Source of the DNA: Tychonema bourrellyi FEM_GT703
GTDB taxonomy: Bacteria; Cyanobacteriota; Cyanobacteriia; Cyanobacteriales; Microcoleaceae
Reading direction: 5' to 3'
DNA: 34,976 nucleotides
Assembly: GCF_002412335.2 (NCBI RefSeq)
Contig: NZ_NXIB02000044.1
Coordinates: 9,496 to 44,471, forward strand
The position numbers and the translations under genes are program-made. Shown one piece after another: positions 23,590 through 30,835 of this stretch. Each line of letters starts with the position of its first letter. The stretch's first letter is position 1. The notes beneath the pieces were generated by a model, which saw only the letters and a list, made by a program, of their open reading frames with translations, was not told where the DNA came from and made no database searches.

Positions 23590-24237
23590 GTGTGTTTTCT
23601 CAAAATCAAACATCTCGCCCCAGAACACCTGCCTAGTGCCGTAGAACTCGATCGCCTCTGTTTTGGGGGACTTTGGGCGATCGAAGGCTACAGGCGGGAA
23701 TTAGACAGTCCTAACAGCGATTTATTAGGCTTATGGACATGGGAAACTGAGGACTGTGAATCAGGTCAAAATCGGGCGGGCACGGGGACACCGCCCCTAC
23801 AGATTCGGGCGGGCACGGGGGCACCGCCCCTACAGATTCGCCCAATGCTGATTGGTGTGGGTTGTTTGTGGGCAATTTTAGAAGAAGCTCATATTATCAT
23901 GCTGGCAATTCATCCTAGCTTTCAACGTCAGGGTTTGGGACAAACTTTGCTTTGGGCTTTGCTAAAATCGGCTTGTGACAGACAATTAGAGCGGGCAACT
24001 TTAGAAGTGCGGGATTCTAATTTAGCGGCAGTTTCCCTGTACAAAAAATTTGGTTTTAAAGAAGCGGGACGGCGCAAACGATACTACGAAGACACTGGAG
24101 AAGATGCTCTGGTTATGTGGCGCAGCGGTCTGGAAAAACCGGAATTTCAGGAATATTTGGCGGTTGAGGAACGGCAGATGCGCGATCGGCTGCATGAGAA
24201 AAATTGGCATTTGGCGATCGATGATTTTGAGTTGTGA
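23590..24237 (+). CDS. rimI: Ribosomal protein S18 alanine N-acetyltransferase
   Basis: GNAT-fold enzyme that acetylates the N-terminal alanine of ribosomal protein S18. From the GTG at 23590 the protein has 215 residues, longer than the usual 150-180. Acetyl-CoA-binding motif A is Q112-R-Q-G-L-G in IHPSFQRQGLGQTLLWALL, and the C-terminal LEVRDSNLAAVSLYKKFGFKEAGRRKRYY block is diagnostic of RimI. Residues 62-83 are two copies of RAGTG(T/A)PPLQI, encoded by a 33-bp direct repeat, inserted in the loop before strand 4 (MLIGVGCLW). The insertion keeps the frame and lies outside the cofactor motif, so the enzyme may still work. It is divergent from lysA. The start codon directly follows an array. 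Confidence 0.9.
   Translation: MCFLKIKHLAPEHLPSAVELDRLCFGGLWAIEGYRRELDSPNSDLLGLWTWETEDCESGQNRAGTGTPPLQIRAGTGAPPLQIRPMLIGVGCLWAILEEAHIIMLAIHPSFQRQGLGQTLLWALLKSACDRQLERATLEVRDSNLAAVSLYKKFGFKEAGRRKRYYEDTGEDALVMWRSGLEKPEFQEYLAVEERQMRDRLHEKNWHLAIDDFEL
23773..23838. repeat. Tandem 33-bp repeat inserted in frame in rimI
   Basis: Two 33-bp copies (23773-23805 and 23806-23838) starting CGGGCGGGCACGGGG and ending CCCCTACAGATT, differing at one position. GGGCGGGC / GCCCC give each a hairpin character typical of dispersed repeats. Each copy encodes 11 residues. Confidence 0.9.
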
Positions 24238-24270
24238 GTGTAATTTGTTAATAATTTAATAAGCAACGGA

Positions 24271-24291
24271 GGACACGGCAATGCCGTGTCC
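24271..24291. repeat. GGACACGGCA-A-TGCCGTGTCC palindrome downstream of rimI
   Basis: Perfect 10-bp arms around a single A. It may act as a transcript-end hairpin for rimI, but the same GGCATTGCC theme recurs at 6630-6893, so it belongs to a dispersed family. Confidence 0.7.
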
Positions 24292-24390
24292 TAATTTCGG
24301 CCGATGCAACTGGAATTGATATCAATCCTCTTTCCAGCTTCTCTATAAACTGCCTTAGCTTGATTTTAGCTCTGACATCAATTCCGTTAG

Positions 24391-24466
24391 TCAACAGTTA
24401 ACAGTTAACAGTTAACAGTCAACAGTCAACAGTCAACAGTCAACAGTCAACAGTCAACAGTCAACA
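24391..24466. repeat. Heptamer array CAGTTAA/CAGTCAA
   Basis: About ten 7-bp units that change from CAGTTAA to CAGTCAA within one array. Located between rimI and the convergent bestrophin-like gene. Confidence 0.9.
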
Positions 24467-24502
24467 TAATTCAGGTGCAACCGGAAATGACATGAAAAAT
24501 GG

Positions 24503-25306
24503 TTACACAGGTATTTTAGGCTCATCGTCATTCAATAGCCGCTCACGCAGTTGATGGTACGATCGCTCTAGAGATGACAAATCAATATCTGCACTAGATG
24601 TTCCGTTGTACTCAAAAGGATTGTCAATGTCGTAGACCAGCAACAACAAATACATGAATGACGTAAAAAGAAAACATGAAACAATCAAATTGGTATTAAA
24701 ATCGTCGGTACGGGTTATTAACAAAGCACTGCTTGAGGCAATTATCAGAAGATGCAGCAATCCATAGGCGGATGCCAGAAAGTCGGTATCACGAATCCTT
24801 TGAATTCGATCGATCATAAGACGAATCTTTGCCTGTTCACCTTGAAGGCGACTTATCGAAGGAATTTCGCAAAACTTGGAGAATTCAGCCAGTAATTGAT
24901 TGAGGTTTGTAACGGCATTCTCCACTCTGATGAATGGCTGACCCTGTTTCAAACAGAGTAGGACTGATTTTAGGATCTCAGCTAACCCTTCTGTAAGTAG
25001 GGTTGGGTCATAGTCGGGCTTACGGGCTGCAATGAACAAATTCGTATCTTGAATCGTTTCAACCGCATTCGCAATCTGCGCGGGCATATCTTCACTGGTA
25101 CGGTAATCATTCAGCGTCCCGTTCAGCATAAACGCCAAGATGAACGTTACCGCCGCTAACAGAGAACCTACCTGACTATCGAACTTACCAAATTCCCACT
25201 GCATCTGATGAGCGATCCATTTTGCCAAGCAAAATAGCGCTGTTAGGGGAAGAACTTTGACTAAGATTCCCCACTTTGACATATCGGTAAAAGTTCTGAA
25301 ATTCAT
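24503..25306 (-). CDS. Bestrophin-like membrane protein (DUF4239-like)
   Basis: A 267-residue membrane protein with hydrophobic segments near 14-29, 45-61, 183-200 and 208-226. The block AAVTFILAFMLNGTLNDYRTSEDM and the late LLLVYDIDNPFEYNG resemble the bestrophin / DUF4239 fold, in which an aromatic-rich helix lines an anion pore and a DxxxPF motif follows the last helix. The family call is made from these patterns only and is moderate. It lies downstream of the MscS-type gene on the same strand, separated by a palindromic element, so both may respond to osmotic or ion stress. Confidence 0.6.
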   Translation of the reverse strand: MNFRTFTDMSKWGILVKVLPLTALFCLAKWIAHQMQWEFGKFDSQVGSLLAAVTFILAFMLNGTLNDYRTSEDMPAQIANAVETIQDTNLFIAARKPDYDPTLLTEGLAEILKSVLLCLKQGQPFIRVENAVTNLNQLLAEFSKFCEIPSISRLQGEQAKIRLMIDRIQRIRDTDFLASAYGLLHLLIIASSSALLITRTDDFNTNLIVSCFLFTSFMYLLLLVYDIDNPFEYNGTSSADIDLSSLERSYHQLRERLLNDDEPKIPV

Positions 25307-25350
25307 TACGTTTATCCTTTACTAAGCTGTTCGGCATTTAAACTCCTCCG

Positions 25351-25454
25351 CGTAGGGTGCGTAGGGGCGAATGGCAAGAGATCCCGTACAAGGTTTTCCG
25401 TTTCAGTAGGGGCTAAGAGAGCCATTCGCCCGTACAAGGCTGACGCACCCTACG
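25351..25454. mobile_element. Palindromic element between the bestrophin-like and MscS genes
   Basis: About 104 bp with two nested pairs of arms: CGTAGGGTGCGT (25351-25362) with ACGCACCCTACG (25443-25454), and GGCGAATGGC (25366-25375) with GCCATTCGCC (25421-25430). No coding content. It looks like a non-autonomous element or dispersed repeat; no second copy is in the window. Confidence 0.65.
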
Positions 25455-25497
25455 CCACGAGTTACTGGTTTAAATGGAGAACAGCTTATTCGCCTAC

Positions 25498-27117
25498 CTA
25501 CTTAGACAAATACGACTGACGTAAATGCCAGACGATTTCACGCCGCATTTCGCTGAGAATCCGCTGTCCCCGTTCACAATGTTCTAGCTTGATGTCATCG
25601 ACATAGAACCGCACCAGCGTGTCTCGCGTGTAATCTCCATTCAGGTCATTGATCCAGATTTTGGGGTCTTGCCATTCATTGCGTGAACTCTTGAAGTTTT
25701 CTCGCAACCATTCGCGAAAGCTTTCTACCAGATCGTCTAATCGCGTTTCTAACCCTTTGGGATTACTGATTGCCCAAAACAGCTTGTTGACTTTGATCTT
25801 CAACAAATCAATCTTCTGTTCCCACTCTTGCTTCAACGCTTGCTGGTCTTCTTGAAATAGGTCAGGGTCTTTCAACCAGTATCGATACCAACGGCGCATC
25901 AGCCCAATCAAACTACTCTCGGATACTGTTCCGGTAGCTTCAGTGAGCCAGCGTCTGCGACGGTCATGTCGATCGGGCTTTAATTCCAGTCCAATCTTTT
26001 GACAAAGTTCCAGATAGTGTGCTTGCACTGTTCGCCGCTCCTCTATATCTAATCCGCCCCTTTCTAATTGGGAGATGATATCGGCTAGGTGCGCCAAACC
26101 CATTTCAATCTCAGCTAGTATAGTATTCACCTCACACTCAGCTAACAAGCGTTGCCGTCCCGCCTCTCGCTTCTGTTGCGCTTTTACCCCTGGTATAGAG
26201 TAACCATAAAACTGGTCAATCAATTCTAACTTCTTGTGAATTTCGCCCATAGTATCGGGGTGCGCCAGCACGACTTTTTCCATCATGGAGACGGCTAGAG
26301 CCGGGGCAACATCTGCTTTGATGGGAATGGCGATCGTGTAGTAGTAATGATTGGTCGGACGGCTGAGGTTAATAATGTTCTGCCCTTCAAACGCGGCATT
26401 GGGAATGTAAATTTGTGAGTGCGTGTCAATGAGATATAGTTCGGTTAACCGCAGCCCAATGTGTTTAATCACGCCTCTTCTACCGTTGGCTAGCTCAATC
26501 ACATCCCCAAAGCGAAACGGTGTATCGATGAGCAAGACTAACCCACTGAAGAAGTTTGCCAGAATATCTTTTAGCGCAAACCCCAAGATAAAACTCAATC
26601 CTCCGATTGCAACTAACAAACCTTGGATGTCAACACCGAACGCCTGGAGAAACAGCAGTCCACCCACCAAGTAAACAATTAAAGGGATAACATTTTGTAG
26701 GATGGGAGCGAGAACATCATCCCACATTGCCTCGGAGCCTTCGGCATACTGCCTAAAAGCATAGGTCACAACCTCGGTGATCAATTGAACCACCCAAAAG
26801 GCGACGACAAGGATCAGAAAAGCGGTCAATCCTCGTTGGAACCAAGTAATGTAACTTGTAGGAGTGACAGATAGCGTCACCAATGCCAGCTTCAAACCGA
26901 TCGCGACCGCAATCAGTATCAGCGGCGTTTCTGAGACGTTGAGTGCAACTAACGGTAGGTCGGAGGTAAATACACGGAACACCCTCCGCAAAATACCAAA
27001 CAGTAGGTAGAGAACAATAACGACAATACCAAGAATGCCGAAGTTAAGCAAAAATGCACCCCATCCTGGAGGAGGCAAAATAGCTAACAGAAACGTAGAA
27101 CTGCTGATCGTCGTCAT
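25498..27117 (-). CDS. Mechanosensitive ion channel, MscS family
   Basis: A 539-residue channel that opens under membrane tension to release solutes during hypo-osmotic shock. Hydrophobic segments fill roughly residues 20-180. The pore helix and beta domain are recognisable: GLLVAIGGLSFILGFALKDILANFFSGLVLLIDTPFRFGDVIEL, then GRRGVIKHIGLRLTEL and IYIPNAAF. The cytosolic part is much longer than in E. coli MscS (286 residues), with a charged, largely helical insertion (about residues 290-480) of unknown role before the closing TLVRFYVDDI segment. The start at 27117 is reasonable. It is divergent from the EamA transporter pair over 264 bp. Confidence 0.9.
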   Translation of the reverse strand: MTTISSSTFLLAILPPPGWGAFLLNFGILGIVVIVLYLLFGILRRVFRVFTSDLPLVALNVSETPLILIAVAIGLKLALVTLSVTPTSYITWFQRGLTAFLILVVAFWVVQLITEVVTYAFRQYAEGSEAMWDDVLAPILQNVIPLIVYLVGGLLFLQAFGVDIQGLLVAIGGLSFILGFALKDILANFFSGLVLLIDTPFRFGDVIELANGRRGVIKHIGLRLTELYLIDTHSQIYIPNAAFEGQNIINLSRPTNHYYYTIAIPIKADVAPALAVSMMEKVVLAHPDTMGEIHKKLELIDQFYGYSIPGVKAQQKREAGRQRLLAECEVNTILAEIEMGLAHLADIISQLERGGLDIEERRTVQAHYLELCQKIGLELKPDRHDRRRRWLTEATGTVSESSLIGLMRRWYRYWLKDPDLFQEDQQALKQEWEQKIDLLKIKVNKLFWAISNPKGLETRLDDLVESFREWLRENFKSSRNEWQDPKIWINDLNGDYTRDTLVRFYVDDIKLEHCERGQRILSEMRREIVWHLRQSYLSK

Positions 27118-27277
27118 TTGGAAACCGGCTCCATAGATCCGTATAGTATGTAAAAAATGGTGCTTGACATAGTTTTAGATAAGTGCTAATTAATGAAAGG
27201 GATGATCTTTCAAAAATAGAAATATAAAAAAACTAAAACAAGCATTTAGCTGCTGGATTTGCTAGAGAAAACTTCAT

Positions 27278-27331
27278 AGCCCCCACGAAGCAGAGTTGCT
27301 TCACAGCCGCCACGAAGCAGAGCTGCTTCAC
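27278..27331. repeat. 27-bp direct repeat, two units
   Basis: AGCCSCCACGAAGCAGAG followed by YTGCTTCAC, twice in tandem (27278-27304 and 27305-27331) with two differences. Each unit contains the palindrome GAAGCAGAGCTGCTTC or a near copy. Confidence 0.8.
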
Positions 27332-27381
27332 AGCCTATCATAAATTTTTCTGTTTGATATTTGTTTCACCTCTGATGTCTG

Positions 27382-28326
27382 ATGAATCAATCCAATAAAA
27401 CGACGATGGCGATCGCCTCATTACTTGTCGGTGTAGTCGCCATATCTTTTGGCTCTATCTTCATTAGATGGAGTGAAGCTGAACTCAGCCCCAATGCTAC
27501 AATATTTGATCGCTTTTGGCTAGGTAGTGTCGTCTTCGGGCTGTGGCAAGGATACAAGGCGATACGTCAGAGACTTTCTGGTGACAAACCCGTTGAACAG
27601 CACTCATACACCAGTCAGGAGCTTTTGCTATTGCTGGGTGCTGGGATTTTTTTTGCTGCCACCTTATCCTTTGTAGCTTGGTCGCTGACTCAAACCAGCA
27701 TCGCTATCTCGACAATCCTACATAATCTCGCCCCGATATTTACCAGCTTAGGAGCGTGGTTGTTATTCGGTCAAGGCTTTAACCGCCAATTTCTGATTGG
27801 GATGGTCGTCGCCATTGGGGGAGCGATCACCATTGAAATTGAGCAGATCCAAATCGCCACTGGTGAAGTCACAGGAGGCATAGCAGCCATCCTCTCTGCG
27901 GTTTTCTTGGGTGCATACCTGCTGGTGATAGAACAACTCAGAACCAAATTTGACCCCATCACAATTCAGTTGTGGGTCTGTGCGATCGCTACTTTCTCCA
28001 TCTTGCCCATACTTGTGTTCACTGGCGATCGGCTTTTTCCTTCTTCAGTGAATGGGTGGCTGTTCGTCATTTTTCTTGCCCTCGTCTGCCAAGTTTTAGG
28101 TCAGGGACTTTTAACATATAGCGTTGCCCAGTTGTCCTCAGTGGTTGTCTCCTTAGTACATTTGTTAGAGCCAGTATTTAGCAGCATTTTGGCTTGGGCA
28201 ATATTTGGGGAAAAGTTAAGTTTCTCGAATGGGGTAGGTTTTGTCCTAGTTCTCATCGGTGTATACCTAGCCGTATCTAGCCAAGCTGCTGTCGATATCC
28301 AGCAAAATCAGCTAGAGAGCGGGTAG
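27382..28326 (+). CDS. EamA / DMT family transporter, first of a tandem pair
   Basis: A 314-residue inner-membrane protein with about ten hydrophobic segments arranged as two EamA repeats. The first repeat begins IASLLVGVVAISFGSIFIRWSE and contains FIRWSEAELSP; the second begins GGIAAILSAVFLGAYLLVIEQLR and ends near SSILAWAIFGEKLSFSNGVG. DMT-family proteins export or import metabolites such as amino acids, nucleotides or sugars; the substrate cannot be told. It shares layout and many residues with the next gene, for example VCQVLGQGLLTYSVAQLSS here and VLCQVLGQGLLAYSLSKLSS there, so the two are paralogues from a tandem duplication. Confidence 0.9.
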   Translation: MNQSNKTTMAIASLLVGVVAISFGSIFIRWSEAELSPNATIFDRFWLGSVVFGLWQGYKAIRQRLSGDKPVEQHSYTSQELLLLLGAGIFFAATLSFVAWSLTQTSIAISTILHNLAPIFTSLGAWLLFGQGFNRQFLIGMVVAIGGAITIEIEQIQIATGEVTGGIAAILSAVFLGAYLLVIEQLRTKFDPITIQLWVCAIATFSILPILVFTGDRLFPSSVNGWLFVIFLALVCQVLGQGLLTYSVAQLSSVVVSLVHLLEPVFSSILAWAIFGEKLSFSNGVGFVLVLIGVYLAVSSQAAVDIQQNQLESG

Positions 28327-28397
28327 TCACCATTAGTGTTTGTTTCAAAGGCAAGCAACTGAACAAGACTTGGCTCAAAAAAAATCAGCACAACTAG

Positions 28398-29387
28398 ATG
28401 TCAACACATTTGTTAAAAAGTATGACAGCCAAACTGGAATTAGCACAGCAACCGTTGTCCAGAACACCAACTTGGATCGCAACTGCTTCATTATTTGCCA
28501 GCCTAATCCCCCTATCTTTAGCACCAATCCTCGTCAAATTGTGCGAACGAGAAATAGGTTCAAATGCCGTAGCATTCCATCGCGGCTGGATCGCTACCAT
28601 CATCTTTGGATTGTTGAGCGGACTTGAAGCTTTGGACCGCCAAAAATCTGATAACCAACCTGTAGAACAGAAGCCTTTTACGAGACGAGAATTGGGGCTA
28701 TTGGTAGCATTGGGAACTTTCGGAGCGATCTACTTCCTCCTGTGGTCTTTGGCGCTGACTCAAACCAACGTTGCCAACGTTACGTTATTTTGTGGTTTGA
28801 ACCCACTGTTTGTCGGTTTGGGGGGGTGGTTGTTATTAGGTCGGAGCTATAATAGCAGATTCATTATTGGCATGATTATGGCACTGGGGGGAGCGATCGC
28901 TATGGGATTGGATGACGTGCAGTTCGCCACTAACCAAGTACAAGGTAATGCCCTCGCCTTGCTATCGGGGATTTGTTTTGCTGCGTATCTGATACTGCTA
29001 GAACTGCTACGAGAACGATTTACCACGGCAACCTTATTGCTGTGGCGCTGCGCCTTCACGACTATGTTGGCGTTTCCCGTCCTCGCACTCGCCCAAGAAA
29101 CATTGTTTCCCCATTCCTGGCTGGGGTGGTTTTTCGTAATTTTGCAAGCCGTCTTGTGCCAAGTATTGGGTCAAGGACTTTTGGCTTACAGCCTCAGCAA
29201 ACTGTCGTCAGGGTTCGTCGCCGTCACGCTGCTTTTCGAGCCAGTCCTTGCCTCAATCTTCGCTTGGGTAATTTTCTCTGAACGCTTGGGTTTCCTTGAC
29301 TTGGTGGCGTTTGTCGTGATTTTATGCGGTATTTATGTAGCTCAATCGAGTCAATCTGCCGTTAAAGAAACCAGCGAGGTAGCGTAA
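28398..29387 (+). CDS. EamA / DMT family transporter, second of a tandem pair
   Basis: A 329-residue two-EamA-domain membrane transporter, 71 bp downstream of its paralogue and probably co-transcribed with it. It has an extra hydrophilic N-terminus (MSTHLLKSMTAKLELAQQPL); the internal ATG at 28422 is an alternative start. The first repeat starts TASLFASLIPLSLAPILVKLCE, the second GNALALLSGICFAAYLILLELL, and the end has ASIFAWVIFSERLGF. The tandem arrangement suggests the two could form a heteromeric pair as some small DMT proteins do, but two-domain proteins usually act alone. A family A element follows within 60 bp of the stop codon. Confidence 0.9.
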   Translation: MSTHLLKSMTAKLELAQQPLSRTPTWIATASLFASLIPLSLAPILVKLCEREIGSNAVAFHRGWIATIIFGLLSGLEALDRQKSDNQPVEQKPFTRRELGLLVALGTFGAIYFLLWSLALTQTNVANVTLFCGLNPLFVGLGGWLLLGRSYNSRFIIGMIMALGGAIAMGLDDVQFATNQVQGNALALLSGICFAAYLILLELLRERFTTATLLLWRCAFTTMLAFPVLALAQETLFPHSWLGWFFVILQAVLCQVLGQGLLAYSLSKLSSGFVAVTLLFEPVLASIFAWVIFSERLGFLDLVAFVVILCGIYVAQSSQSAVKETSEVA

Positions 29388-29444
29388 TTAATGCGCGATC
29401 GCTATGATTTTCACTTCGGGGACAGTATCAAACTAGGCAACAAC

Positions 29445-29548
29445 TATAGCAATCCTAAATCATTTGTGAATTTCTTACTCCCTCCCCCTTACTAAGGGGA
29501 GGGTTGGGGTGGGGTAAAAATATTTATGACTCATTTATGATTGCTATA
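29445..29548. mobile_element. MITE-like element, family A, copy 2
   Basis: Same organisation as 1760-1859: TATAGCAATCCTAAAT at the left end, ATTTATGATTGCTATA at the right (one mismatch to a perfect inverted repeat), and an internal CCCTCCCCCTTACTAAGGGGAGGG-like core. It abuts the desaturase scrap on its right side, so it may have inserted into that gene. Confidence 0.85.
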
Positions 29549-29622
29549 TGTATCGCTACACTAGGATAGAGATGATGCTCAACATGATAGTTATTGCCGT
29601 TTGTAATGTAACTAACGCATAA
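29549..29622 (-). pseudogene. Fatty-acid desaturase-type gene fragment (third histidine box)
   Basis: On the minus strand this stretch reads ...TNGNNYHVEHHLYPSVA..., which contains the HxxHH box and HLYP/SV context typical of membrane fatty-acid desaturases and related di-iron enzymes. The frame is closed by a TGA just upstream (29623-29625) and runs into the family A element downstream. Only about 24 codons survive, without the other two histidine boxes, so this is a relic. Confidence 0.6.
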
Positions 29623-29786
29623 TCAATTTCTACTTTCTATGCCTTTGGATTTGTAAGAAGTATATAAGCATCCTGAGCTTCTGCTTCGGTAAGCCATCGC
29701 CTTGAAATGACTGAAGTTAATGCAGCCAAGATGCGTATCAAGATAAAGATCAGTACCGCCAATATAAGCTGTTGCAGACAGGCTGA

Positions 29787-29882
29787 GGACGCGCCACTGT
29801 TGTCTATGCTCGCGTCTCTACCAGGCCACAAAAGGCAGACCTCGATCGACAAGTTGAACGACTATCAACGCTCTACCCAGGC
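29787..29882 (+). pseudogene. IS607-type serine recombinase (TnpA) fragment
   Basis: One frame reads GRATVVYARVST followed by RPQKADLDRQVERLSTLYPG, the start of the catalytic domain of IS607-type serine recombinases (the YARVST motif carries the catalytic serine). A stop codon precedes it (29784-29786) and the family similarity ends abruptly after LYPG at about 29882, where TnpB similarity begins in another frame. It lacks the MerR-like DNA-binding part and most of the catalytic domain. Confidence 0.7.
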
Positions 29883-29884
29883 GC

Positions 29885-30406
29885 TTTGGACGCATTCAAA
29901 GATTGTGTTCTCACCTTGACAAACTAATGGGACGTGTGTCAAAAGCTAGTAGAAAGCAGAAACGCCGGATGCTAGAAGCGGCAAGCAAGCTGAGAATCAG
30001 GATTCGTGACTTGGTTGACGAGTGCCACAAGCAGGTAGTTAATTACCTGACAAGTGAATACAAAGTCATATTGCTGCCTACATTTGAAACATCACAAATG
30101 GTTGTTAGATCAAAGCGCAAGTTACGCACCAAGACTGCTAGGCAGATGCTCACTTGGGGGCATTATCGTTTTGAATGCCACCTCAAGCAATCAGCTAAAA
30201 AACGGGGTGTTGTTGTTATTGACGTTAACGAATCCTACACTAGCAAAACTTGCACCAAATGCGGACACAAACATTCAAAGCTTGGTGGTTCAAAAACATT
30301 TAAATGCCCCAACTGCGGTCACGAACATGACCGAGATTGGGGCGGCGCTCGAAACATTATGATTCGAGCTTTGAGGGACGGCTACGAGAGCTCTCTCTAT
30401 CAATAG
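29885..30406 (+). pseudogene. tnpB: TnpB (IS607/IS605-type RNA-guided nuclease) C-terminal fragment
   Basis: The C-terminal 170 or so residues of TnpB are open: FGRIQRLCSHLDKLMGR at the beginning, LPTFETSQMV carrying the RuvC-II glutamate, a zinc ribbon CTKCG...CPNCG, and DRDWGGARNIM with the RuvC-III aspartate. The RuvC-I aspartate and the whole N-terminal half are missing, so nuclease activity is not expected. No ATG opens the frame; a TTG at 29903 would be the first start. The intact frame suggests recent loss or protein-level retention. The junction with the recombinase fragment is at about 29882-29885. Any guide-RNA (omega RNA) scaffold would lie at the 3' end but was not recognised. Confidence 0.85.
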
Positions 30407-30835
30407 TGAGAGTATTGCTATCGCGTATGCCCTGTTTGTTCAGGGTTGTACAGCGTAACACCGTCAGCCCCTTTAACCAATAAGTTTTGTGCAAAACCCG
30501 CCCTGTACTTCGGTAAGCACCACTTTTTTACCTGCATAACAGCCCAAAAGATTGTGCTAGAATCCTCAATACATAGTCGTAGGTTGGGCACAGGCCGAGA
30601 AGAACAATCTTCTTGCAGTCTAGGGGGAGGTTGTAGGTCAGCCACCATTTGGGTCTTCCCAGTTGAAAGCCACCCTGCAACAGCAGCCTAGAATCTGCAA
30701 CCGCTTTGACCGTGTGGCAGAGCAGTCGGGAATGTCACGCTAGAATAAGCAGTACGAGTTAACACTCGACTAAAAACGCCCGCTCAAGCGAGCGTGACCT
30801 CGAAACGGGCACATAGCAGGTGATGGGAATAAATC
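30407..30835. other. Gap between the tnpB relic and clpC
   Basis: 429 bp without a convincing gene; small open frames on both strands show no family features. A GCCCGCTCAAGCGAGCGTGAC hairpin-like segment lies about 60 bases before clpC, possibly in its leader. The left part may include the right end of the deleted IS607-type element. Confidence 0.5.

Noticed and set aside
29637-29852. 71-codon minus-strand open frame with a hydrophobic stretch
   Set aside because: It overlaps the recombinase relic on the other strand and could not be linked to a family; the desaturase-like peptide lies outside it and in another frame.
30418-30691. Overlapping small open frames on both strands between the tnpB relic and clpC
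   Set aside because: No recognisable domain and mutual overlap; more likely remains of element ends and leader sequence.
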